Source: Irpex lacteus (lineage: Eukaryota; Basidiomycota; Agaricomycetes; Polyporales; Irpicaceae). From it: a stretch of 15,073 nucleotides of DNA. The notes beneath the pieces were generated by a model. It worked only from the letters and a program-made list of their open reading frames with translations. It ran no database searches and was not told the origin of the DNA. Location: contig MQVO02000198.1 in assembly GCA_001986395.2 (NCBI GenBank), forward strand, positions 1 through 15,073, in the 5' to 3' direction. A program made the position numbers and the translations under genes. This document shows positions 5,866 through 12,403 of the stretch, in pieces (the stretch's first letter is position 1; every line of letters starts with the position of its first letter).

Positions 5866-6927
5866 CTATTTAACTTCAATTTCATTATAAATATAAGGTT
5901 TAGTTTTAGTAAGAATATCAAGCCACTGACTTAAGTCTTGTGGATTTTGATTTGGTACATATACAGGCATTCTTTTGTTTGAAGAAGCTCTAAGTTTATA
6001 ACTTGTTTTCAGTATTTCTATTTTTCCCTCAAACATAGTTTTATTCCATTTAACTTGCTCAATTTTTTTATCTGCATCTTTAATCAATAACAATCTCAAA
6101 TCAGAAACATGAATATCTTTTACAGCATTTTTAGTTAGACCTTTAACTTTAATGATTTCATCACCATCAGTAGTAATAATTCCATAAACTTTAGGAGCTA
6201 AAAATACTGCTCTAGTGATTTCACATTCAAGCTTAAATTGACCTAACTTATCACCAACTAATGAAGGTGGTAATGGTGAATCAGTAATAATACTATCCGT
6301 ATCTGTATAATATACATTCATATCATCAGTATTTTTAACTTGAGACATTAAGCACCTCGCACCAGCGGTTACCGTAGATGCAATTGCAACATTTACGTCT
6401 AACCCATGGTACATATCCTCTTTATCATCAAATCTATAGTGAATCTGACTAGTTTGTAAAATATAGTAGTCACCTACTCTCAATATATCTGATATAGATT
6501 CACCAGATTTATCCAAATGCTCTTGCAATAATTTAATTGTGAATTCATCCCTTACATCATATACTTCAACTCCAGAAGATTCAGATTTCATACCAAATTT
6601 TCCATAAAGTGAATTCATTAATAATTTAGCAACTAAATTTAAAGGGTCTGATTTAGAGTAAGTCAATCTAATTTCATATAATTTTTTAACATACTCACTG
6701 AAAATATTAGCTTTTTTAAATTTATAACCATTTAGAATCTCGAATTTATATCCTAATGGTTCACACACCTGATATTCATAAGATGAGATCCATCCAGTCC
6801 AAGTACCTAATCCAGCAATAGTTCTTACACCATCAGCAGTTTTGATTCTACGTTGAAGGATTGGATGCATCATGAATTTAGGTGATGTAATTTTACAATA
6901 AAAAAAAGTATATATTTTCATCATCAA
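5866..6927 (-). CDS. dpo: Plasmid-type DNA polymerase B, part 3 of 3 (palm/thumb, motifs B and C)
   Basis: This frame carries the C-terminal polymerase region. YCKITSPKFMMHPILQRRIK continues the preceding segment. Motif B is KLLMNSLYGKFGM (residues 101-113) and motif C is YTDTDS (207-212) with both metal-binding Asp. KVYGIITTDG and a KVKGL stretch follow, as in protein-primed family-B polymerases of mitochondrial linear plasmids. All expected catalytic residues are present. Its frame joins part 2 at the T8 tract on the minus strand (6902-6909), where a one-base length change would unite them. The nominal start is therefore not a real start; the first eight or so residues before FYCK are out of the natural frame. 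It ends at TAA/TTA-rich DNA beside a 15-bp tandem repeat. Confidence 0.9.
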   Translation of the reverse strand: MMMKIYTFFYCKITSPKFMMHPILQRRIKTADGVRTIAGLGTWTGWISSYEYQVCEPLGYKFEILNGYKFKKANIFSEYVKKLYEIRLTYSKSDPLNLVAKLLMNSLYGKFGMKSESSGVEVYDVRDEFTIKLLQEHLDKSGESISDILRVGDYYILQTSQIHYRFDDKEDMYHGLDVNVAIASTVTAGARCLMSQVKNTDDMNVYYTDTDSIITDSPLPPSLVGDKLGQFKLECEITRAVFLAPKVYGIITTDGDEIIKVKGLTKNAVKDIHVSDLRLLLIKDADKKIEQVKWNKTMFEGKIEILKTSYKLRASSNKRMPVYVPNQNPQDLSQWLDILTKTKPYIYNEIEVK

Positions 6928-7303
6928 AGAACCCTTTATTTTCTGCTAACCAATATTTAGTAATATCACCTTCAAATGCAATAGGTTTACCTACAGGCAT
7001 TTGTAAAGAAGCCATAACATTAGGGTAAAGAGAATTTACATCATAATAATATAATTTATTTTTTATACCACTTAGAAGATTCTGATTATTACCATTATGG
7101 TTGATATAAACATCTACAGCACCACCAGTATAAGATTCACGGATATCCCATTCAACTCTACCCAGTATCTGATAAATAGTATTTTTAGTCATAAATGAAG
7201 ATTTATAAATCTTCATAGCTAAAGAGGGTAGAGTTAAGGATCCGTGAACATTTAGACTAAATTGGTTAAAGATTAATTCATTAAATTTAAATATATATAT
7301 CAA
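6893..7303 (-). CDS. dpo: Plasmid-type DNA polymerase B, part 2 of 3 (motif A)
   Basis: The middle segment of the same gene. It opens with FKFNELIFNQFSLNVH and LPSLAM, the usual link after the exonuclease III motif. It then carries polymerase motif A, YYYDVNSLYPNVM (Asp at residue 88), with the metal-binding Asp and the steric Tyr. It ends GFFDDENIYFF before running into a stop beyond a T8 tract. The first residues lie in an (AT)n tract at about 7290-7302, where the frame departs from part 1. Its nominal TTG start is an artefact of that break. Motif order and spacing with parts 1 and 3 are as in an intact gene of about 920 residues. Confidence 0.88.
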   Translation of the reverse strand: MIYIFKFNELIFNQFSLNVHGSLTLPSLAMKIYKSSFMTKNTIYQILGRVEWDIRESYTGGAVDVYINHNGNNQNLLSGIKNKLYYYDVNSLYPNVMASLQMPVGKPIAFEGDITKYWLAENKGFFDDENIYFFLL

Positions 7304-8642
7304 ATAAAGCTACACAATCAATACTACAATATTTAATAGCTTCCTCTCTAAAACTCCATACTCTATTTCCATGCTCTTTTTTAATTAAATCATATTCCTC
7401 TCTAGAAATATCTGTAAATAATTCATAAGCAGGGAAAGGACCATTATAATTAATATCAGTTAATTTGAATGGAAAATGAGTTTTAGGAGTAGGAACATTA
7501 AAAGATTTACATAATTTTCTAAGAGACATTGGAAGTAATAATAATGAGTCTTTAAATTTAATTGTAATAAATTTATCCTCCTTATCACCATCTTGTATTT
7601 TTAGTACAATACCTATTAATTTTCCATTAAAAATTATAGGTTTTACTAAATAAGCACCAAAAGCTAATAAATGTTTAAGTATGAAAACTCCATCAAATCC
7701 CGATAGATTATGAGCGTATACATATTTTATATTCTTATGCTCAATTAATTGACTAAAAAATGATTTAAACATTTCTACCTGTGATTTCTCACTTAAATCA
7801 TTGGCATAAGAATAAAAATGTTTACCATAAACATAACCACAAATTAAATACGGGATTTGATTTCCTTCAATATTAACTGTCTCAATATCAATAGTGCAAT
7901 ATACACTAGCATCTGATATTTTTTTATCTAAATTAATTTTATTGAATGGTTTAGCAGGAATCTCTTTTTCTTTATATACTACTACACCAGTATGATCAAT
8001 AAATTGTGTATCTTTACCAATTTGTCTTGTAAATCCGTTTCCAATAAGTGCAAGAGTATCAACATATTTAAGATCAAATGGTGCTAAATAATATACTTCA
8101 TTATATCTTGATGAAGTATTATCATTAGTACCATATACATCGATCTGAATTACTCTATTTTGACTATCTTGAATCATATATCTTATTTTATCACCCATAT
8201 CTTGACTCATTAAAATAGTACCATAATCTGCAGGATTCATACTAAGAGGAAGTTGCATATTATTATAATTATATTTAACAACTGTATATTCTTCTGATTT
8301 AGATAGAAGTCTATCACCAGCTGCTAAACCATCGCATATATTATAATCAAGAGTTATTGAAATAATTGGTGTATCTTTATAGGTATCATTTAATCCTCCT
8401 AATCTTGAAACCAGATAATTAGTAAATAAATCTTTATCAGTGAAGTTACATCTTCTCATATGTGCCAAAGTTCTGGTTTCACCATTATGGAATTGAACTT
8501 TACATAGAATTAATAAATGGATATTATCTCTATTAGATAAATGTGCAAATATATCAGTCCAGAATAGAGTGATATATTGAGTTAAAATAGTAGTACTTAA
8601 TGTAGTACCTTGTGTTAATTTATACATTTGTTGTTGTATCAT
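7287..8642 (-). CDS. dpo: Plasmid-type DNA polymerase B, part 1 of 3 (N-terminus and 3'-5' exonuclease)
   Basis: It starts at an ATG (8640-8642), 25 nt after the conserved leader core. Residues 1-230 are the N-terminal region shared with the copy at 1-379. The 3'-5' exonuclease domain follows: Exo I DIET (252-255), Exo II HNLSGFDGVF (311-320) and Exo III YCSID (438-442), with all acidic residues kept. This combination with motifs A-C downstream identifies a protein-primed family-B DNA polymerase as encoded by fungal mitochondrial invertron-type linear plasmids and their integrated copies. It would replicate the plasmid ends in the mitochondrial matrix. The frame ends at TAA just after Exo III, inside an (AT)n tract; a two-base slippage there accounts for the break with part 2. 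Whether the gene is dead or the break is a read error is not decidable here. Confidence 0.93.
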   Translation of the reverse strand: MIQQQMYKLTQGTTLSTTILTQYITLFWTDIFAHLSNRDNIHLLILCKVQFHNGETRTLAHMRRCNFTDKDLFTNYLVSRLGGLNDTYKDTPIISITLDYNICDGLAAGDRLLSKSEEYTVVKYNYNNMQLPLSMNPADYGTILMSQDMGDKIRYMIQDSQNRVIQIDVYGTNDNTSSRYNEVYYLAPFDLKYVDTLALIGNGFTRQIGKDTQFIDHTGVVVYKEKEIPAKPFNKINLDKKISDASVYCTIDIETVNIEGNQIPYLICGYVYGKHFYSYANDLSEKSQVEMFKSFFSQLIEHKNIKYVYAHNLSGFDGVFILKHLLAFGAYLVKPIIFNGKLIGIVLKIQDGDKEDKFITIKFKDSLLLLPMSLRKLCKSFNVPTPKTHFPFKLTDINYNGPFPAYELFTDISREEYDLIKKEHGNRVWSFREEAIKYCSIDCVALFDIYI

Positions 8643-8667
8643 TTTTATTTTTACTTTATAAACCCGG

Positions 8668-8826
8668 TAGGTACTTAAACTTCAGGGTCCACTGCCCCCA
8701 CTAATATATTTTTTCATTTAAGAATAAACATTACCATACACACTACAACTGTAGATAACTGACTTCATGTTAATATATTTCATGTATGTGATTGCCGGTT
8801 ATAATTACAAGTTCACCTCTTTTATA
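8668..8826 (-). promoter_or_regulatory. Conserved 5' leader of dpo
   Basis: The minus-strand core CCTGAAGTTTAAGTACCTA (8668-8686) lies 25 nt before the dpo ATG, preceded by a GGGGGCAGTGG patch. An A-rich box reading TATAAAAGAGG lies at 8816-8826. The same two elements in the same order occur before the second dpo copy and ORF120. It is probably a plasmid-derived promoter with an untranslated leader (inference). Confidence 0.6.
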
Positions 8827-8872
8827 TTTTAATTTAATTTATTACATTTTTAAAAATTTATATTTTATTTTA

Positions 8873-8944
8873 TTTAGGATTTCAGACTCGAACTGAATTA
8901 AAAGGTTAGGAATCCTTGTGTTTTACCATTAAACTAAATCCTAA
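8873..8944 (-). tRNA. trnR: tRNA-Arg(CCU)-like, unusual 8-nt anticodon loop
   Basis: Minus-strand cloverleaf. The acceptor TTAGGAT/ATCCTAA is fully paired, with discriminator A. The D-stem is GTTT/AAAC with a TGGTA loop. The T-stem TTCAG/CTGAA has loop TTCGAGT. The anticodon arm pairs AAGG with CCTT and leaves ATTCCTAA as an 8-nt loop. With U before and AA after, the anticodon reads CCU (Arg, AGG codons). One base more than normal in the loop makes the identity less certain. It lies between the dpo leader and ORF242. Confidence 0.7.
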
Positions 8945-9171
8945 TTATCCAGATCCAGATACAGATTAATTTTAAAAATATTATTATACCCCATTAAATT
9001 TAAATAAATTAGTATACCCCATATATAGTACAGGATCAAATAAACAATTAACTTATCACTCGCTAAACAAAATTAAACAAAATAAATTAAAATAAAACAA
9101 AATAAATTGAATATATAATCAAATATCTTTTATAATTTTATTTGCTCGCTCCGAATAAATAAAAATAATTT

Positions 9172-9197
9172 TACTCTATACTACTAAATTAATTAAT
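9172..9197. repeat. Shared 3'-end motif / inverted repeat, copy 1
   Basis: On the minus strand TTTAGTAGTATAGAGTAAAA overlaps the stop codon of ORF242 and runs just past it. A near-identical stretch of about 25 bp lies in inverted orientation at 11197-11220, on the far side of the ORF120 leader. A third copy forms the end of the rnl fragment (4840-4862). The pair at 9172 and 11220 brackets the ORF120-ORF121-ORF242 cluster. Confidence 0.55.
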
Positions 9198-9917
9198 TCC
9201 ATCCGTAATATCTTCTTCTTCTTCAGATGAAGATGATGATGATGATTGAACAATTGTGTCACTTCCTGAATCGCTACCAGAATCATTTCCTGATGCTTCA
9301 ACGAATTCAGAATTACCCCAATTTGCCCATTCATTTCCACCAGTCATTAATTGAGATGGTAAATCAATAGCTAATCTTCTACTTCCTATTTCTGGTGTTT
9401 GTGGAACTGAGTTTATTATATGATTTACATAAGATAATCCACCATCTACATGAGAAGGTGCAATTTCACTTGTTCTTAATCCTACAGTTCCTATTGCTTG
9501 TGCAATTGATTCTGTAGCTGTTGTTGTAGCAGTAATTGGTATTTGATTATAAGGTGAAAAAGCATTAAAAGCATTTTCTCTTAATCTCATTCTTCTAAAT
9601 AGATCTGTTGGTGATTCTCCAAACAATTGTGTAGATAATCTTCTATACCATCTATCATAAGGATTTATTTCTGTGAATGGATAATATCTTCTATCTGCAT
9701 GAATAGCATCATTTTGATTATGCATGAAGTTCAAGAAGTCAGTGTGATTTTGTGCATCTGACACATAGTAGCTAAATGGATTAAAAATATTTAATACAGA
9801 TCTTGTGTATGAATGTAATACACCTACTGTATTTAATACTTCTCCTCCACCTCCTCCACCATGATCATTTGGATTATTCCATGGAAATAGAGATGTTATT
9901 ATACTAGATCTTTCCAT
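9189..9917 (-). CDS. ORF242, unknown protein with acidic serine-rich tail
   Basis: Not recognised. It is a 242-residue protein starting at ATG 9915-9917. An N-terminal stretch is followed by six Gly (residues 21-26). Residues 30-120 are rich in aromatic and Arg residues (PFTEINPYDRWYRRLS, FRRMRLRENAFNAFSPY). A Thr/Ala stretch comes near 128-140. The last 35 residues are low complexity and very acidic (SGSDSGSD, seven Ser, then EEEED). There is no membrane helix. It is the last gene of a same-strand cluster: its ATG lies 3 nt after the stop of a short frame that ends the broken ORF121 region. Unlike its neighbour it is unbroken, and it overlaps a TCT/GAT microsatellite (about 9211-9245) that codes the tail. 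Its role is unknown; a plasmid-specific DNA- or protein-binding factor is speculation. Confidence 0.75.
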   Translation of the reverse strand: MERSSIITSLFPWNNPNDHGGGGGGEVLNTVGVLHSYTRSVLNIFNPFSYYVSDAQNHTDFLNFMHNQNDAIHADRRYYPFTEINPYDRWYRRLSTQLFGESPTDLFRRMRLRENAFNAFSPYNQIPITATTTATESIAQAIGTVGLRTSEIAPSHVDGGLSYVNHIINSVPQTPEIGSRRLAIDLPSQLMTGGNEWANWGNSEFVEASGNDSGSDSGSDTIVQSSSSSSSEEEEDITDGIN

Positions 9918-9920
9918 AAA

Positions 9921-10594
9921 TTATAACCAAAATAAGCACTTGCATGCAATAGCTGATCCTACTATAATAATACCAATATAGTATTATACGCTGTTGTTGA
10001 CCAACTTGTGTTATTATTATGATTTATAAATTTATCTATTTAGATTATCACTAGTAGGGTTACAAAGTGTGTGGAATTTCCATTACTTTACCTAAACCAT
10101 TTGGCACCATTTCTCTTGTGTACCATGTAATGTTCCTTAGGACCCCACCAATACCATGAAGGTGTTGTTGGGTGGTTTAGGTAATAGCCAATCATCAAAG
10201 AATGAGTAAATCCAACCAAATAGTCTTCTTATTCCATAATATAACATTTCAAAAGTATGTGTGACCTACACCAACGAAACCTCCTAAAAAGATTATCTGT
10301 GCTGAATCCTGTTAGTTTAAATGTAGCATAAACTCCGATCAATGCATTAAGAATAATAAATCCTTTTCTAAGATTAACTAACAGGCTCCACCATCTTGTT
10401 TTACCATACCATAGTTTTAATATATTTGACAATTTAGAAAAACCTGGTAATTTATGTGCGTAGGCTATTATTGATGTAAGAGCAAATAGTGATAAGATTT
10501 TATTTGTACTAATTGATGCTGGTTTATTCGCAGCATTAAGTTTATCGATTTGGTCTTGTAATTTTTTCATATTTAAATTATTTTTCTTTATCAT
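9921..10594 (-). pseudogene. ORF121 and its frame-broken continuation, membrane protein of unknown function
   Basis: The frame from ATG 10592-10594 gives 121 residues to 10229. Protein-like sequence continues past it in other frames: GGFVGVGHTYF, then EMLYYGIRRLFGWIYSFFDD with WLLPKPP, then PSWYWWGPKEHYMVHKRNG with AKWFR, then NNTSWSTTAYNT, then the membrane helix IGIIIVGSAIACKCLFWL ending at TAA 9921-9923, 3 nt before ORF242. The Trp/Tyr/Gly-rich stretches are far too ordered for spacer DNA. The natural gene was probably about 220 residues, or two adjacent genes, with a Lys/Asn-rich start, helices near residues 30-47 and 75-96, and a C-terminal helix. At least four frame changes, some at short T-runs, break it. 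The start codon abuts the ORF120 stop (TAG-ATG), so translation was probably coupled. No family is recognised. Confidence 0.65.
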
Positions 10595-10957
10595 CTAGGT
10601 CTTAAAATAAGAGGATATATAACCCATTAAGCTGGGTGTTTCTATTACTGAAGGTGTGAAGATAAGTGAGTAGAGATCCATATATAATATATATAGAAAT
10701 AAATAATATATTAAAAATATTATTAATAATGCTAAAATTGTAATGAATGTCCATCTATTGTAGTATTGTATTAGAATTGATGATTGATCATAATATCTTC
10801 TAATATAAAATATTTGATCGTAGAGAATTTCTACTAAATTAATTATCCAAATTAAGGGTAATATTATTGGTATTATTAGAATTGATAAAATAATAAATAT
10901 TGAAAATATAAAGAATATATTTTCTAATAATACTGTGATTGTTGGTATGATTGTCAT
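10595..10957 (-). CDS. ORF120, hydrophobic membrane protein of unknown function
   Basis: Not recognised. It is a 120-residue protein starting at an ATG (10955-10957), 25 nt after the conserved leader core. It has a long Ile/Leu/Phe-rich segment at residues 8-43 (enough for one long or two short helices), a charged loop (DQIFYIRRYYDQ, 48-59) and a second membrane region at 69-98. Its stop TAG is directly followed by the ATG of ORF121. It is the first gene of the ORF120-ORF121-ORF242 cluster. Having the same leader as both dpo copies indicates that this cluster is part of the same plasmid-derived expression system. Confidence 0.7.
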   Translation of the reverse strand: MTIIPTITVLLENIFFIFSIFIILSILIIPIILPLIWIINLVEILYDQIFYIRRYYDQSSILIQYYNRWTFITILALLIIFLIYYLFLYILYMDLYSLIFTPSVIETPSLMGYISSYFKT

Positions 10958-10982
10958 TTTGTATATAGTGTTGATAAATTAA

Positions 10983-11150
10983 TAAGTACTTAAACTTCAG
11001 GGTCTGTTGCCCACAAAATATCACATTTGTTTCGTGTAACTAGTTAATACTTACTCTGCTACAGTGGATATGTAGAATTATCTCAGAGGTTCTCAACATG
11101 TGAAATTTTGTTTGTATATGTTAATTTTAATCCATAATACTCCTTTTATA
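10983..11150 (-). promoter_or_regulatory. Conserved 5' leader of the ORF120 cluster
   Basis: The minus-strand core CCTGAAGTTTAAGTACTTA (10983-11001), preceded by GGGCAACAGAC, lies 25 nt before the ORF120 ATG. TATAAAAGGAG lies at 11140-11150. Elements, order and spacing match those before dpo (8668-8826) and the second dpo copy (401-548). The intervening bases are only weakly similar, so the two ends appear to be what is conserved. Confidence 0.6.
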
Positions 11151-11196
11151 TGATACTGAAGTTTTATAATAGATAATCAATTTTATGTGGATAATT

Positions 11197-11220
11197 AATT
11201 TAGTAGTATAGAGTATAATT
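11197..11220. repeat. Shared motif / inverted repeat, copy 2
   Basis: The plus strand reads AATTTAGTAGTATAGAGTAT, the inverse orientation of the copy at 9172-9197. It lies about 50 bp beyond the ORF120 leader, so the two copies form inverted ends around the whole 2-kb cluster. Confidence 0.5.
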
Positions 11221-11263
11221 ATTTTATTAGTATTATTAAAAAAGTTAATGTTATTATTTTATT

Positions 11264-11346
11264 TACGAGTAAAGAGACTTGAACTCTTATGATAAAATAA
11301 TCATGAATTCCTAAGATTCACCCGGCTACCATTTCGGCACACTCGC
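11264..11346 (-). tRNA. trnL: tRNA-Leu(UAG)
   Basis: Minus-strand class II cloverleaf. The acceptor GCGAGTG pairs with TACTCGT (G-U at both ends), with discriminator A. The anticodon stem TGAAT/ATTCA has loop CTTAGGA (UAG). The long variable arm is TGATTATTTTATCA. The T-stem is AGAG/CTCT with loop TTCAAGT. It decodes CUN codons. Confidence 0.94.
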
Positions 11347-11765
11347 TGGACAAAATAGTATAATAACAGTACATAACCAAGTGCAAAATGTGACAACTAA
11401 TTTTGCTTTGTCTACTAAAAACCACTTATTTACAATCCACTATCCACAAAGTGGGCTCGGTGGATATGCTTGGTACTTAAAATAAAATAGAGTGAAAAGG
11501 ATTTGTAAATATTGTTATTTAAGAAAAACTGAAAATACAATAAATGAATTCATAATATATTATAAGTTATAACACTGTCAATGTTAGTTTAATATTAGTA
11601 AAGGGGGCAAAGTCTTTATAAAATAATATTAGACAGTATACACTCTTTTAATAATCTTTTCTTAATTTAAAGAATCTATATTGTATTCAAGAGCAACAAT
11701 TACTATCTTGCTTATCTCCGTTTTTATAGTCTATGATAATTTATCTCTTTTATTTTTAGCCAAAT

Positions 11766-11812
11766 CCCCAAAAAAACTAGTTAGAATTATTTCTAATTCC
11801 TAGTTTTTTGGG
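11766..11812. repeat. 47-bp mobile hairpin element, copy 2 (inside nad2 pseudogene)
   Basis: CCCCAAAAAAACTAG and CTAGTTTTTTGGG arms flank the inner TTAGAATTATTTCTAA. It splits the NAD2 sequence between LAKS and IGIFGG. Identical to copies 3 and 4. Confidence 0.92.
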
Positions 11813-11889
11813 TATAGGAATATTCGGAGGGTTATTCCATACTACAGCTACTACAAACTCTTTTTATATTTTTATATTTTTAATAAGTT

Positions 11890-11936
11890 CCCCAAAAAAA
11901 CTAGTTAGAATTATTTCTAATTCCTAGTTTTTTGGG
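11890..11936. repeat. 47-bp mobile hairpin element, copy 3 (inside nad2 pseudogene)
   Basis: Identical in sequence to copy 2 and in the same orientation, 77 bp away. It splits NAD2 between FLIS and VILLLT. Confidence 0.92.
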
Positions 11937-12138
11937 TGTTATACTATTATTAACTTAATTTTATCCTAGAAAAGTTTTATTATAAGAATATAGCAGCCCG
12001 AATAAATTTATATTTACTAAATTAATCTATTACGGAACTCTGTGACTAAATAAAATGGGAGAACAATTTAAGATTATAGAATACTCTTTAATCATTTTAT
12101 TTATTGTTTTATTTATTTTATTTAATTTTCCTTTTTAG

Positions 12139-12403
12139 GTGAAAAGTACTTACTCTACTTTCTTTAATTTTATTATTTTCCTGATCTATATAAATATTAT
12201 AGATATTCTAAGGAACTCCTCATCAGTAGTAGCTTTAACTATCAGTACCTTAGAGACCCTCCCATAAACTAATTATTCTAAACCAAACAGCTTGTACTCC
12301 AACTGTTTCAACTGTAGTAGTAGTATTTTAATTTAGTAAAGTAAATCCTATTTTAGATTATATTATTATTTACTTTAGTACAAAGGGGGTATAAATAAAT
12401 TTA
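12139..12403. other. Spacer between nad2 pseudogene and rns 3' end
   Basis: No intact gene. The plus frame that carries nad2 continues with ILRNSSSVVALTISTLETLP (about 12206-12265), which might be degraded NAD2 (compare the YRNS block). On the minus strand a 25-residue open stretch (12250-12328) reads TVETVGVQAVWFRIISLWEG. Both readings are too short to trust, and they overlap. Confidence 0.3.

Larger units (their letters stand above)
11642..12138 (+). pseudogene. nad2: nad2 (NADH dehydrogenase subunit 2) pseudogene with two hairpin insertions
   Basis: The plus strand encodes the N-terminal half of a fungal NAD2 in order: SILYSRATITILLISVFIVY, DNLSLLFLAKS, then (after hairpin copy 2) IGIFGGLFHTTATTNSFYIF and IFLIS, then (after hairpin copy 3) VILLLT and FYPRKV, and finally MGEQFKIIEYSLIILFIVL. 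The GxFGGLFHTT and FYPRK blocks are typical of this subunit of complex I. In-frame TAA codons (about 11657, 11956-11958, 11983-11985), TGA at 12043 (Trp in code 4) and TAG at 12136-12138 show it is dead. Weak NAD2-like similarity may go on in the same frame to about 12265. Removing 46 bp at each hairpin restores the reading register. An intact nad2 must exist elsewhere. Confidence 0.85.

Noticed and set aside
9211..9245. TCT/GAT microsatellite considered as a separate repeat element
   Set aside because: It is the coding sequence of the Ser/Glu/Asp tail of ORF242.
10839..11024. Minus-strand open frame of 61 codons overlapping ORF120
   Set aside because: It lies in another frame of ORF120 and crosses the conserved leader; composition is AT-driven Ile/Asn/Tyr.
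12250..12328. Minus-strand stretch reading TVETVGVQAVWFRIISLWEG
   Set aside because: It looks protein-like but is only about 25 codons between stops, with a competing plus-strand reading; kept only as a note.
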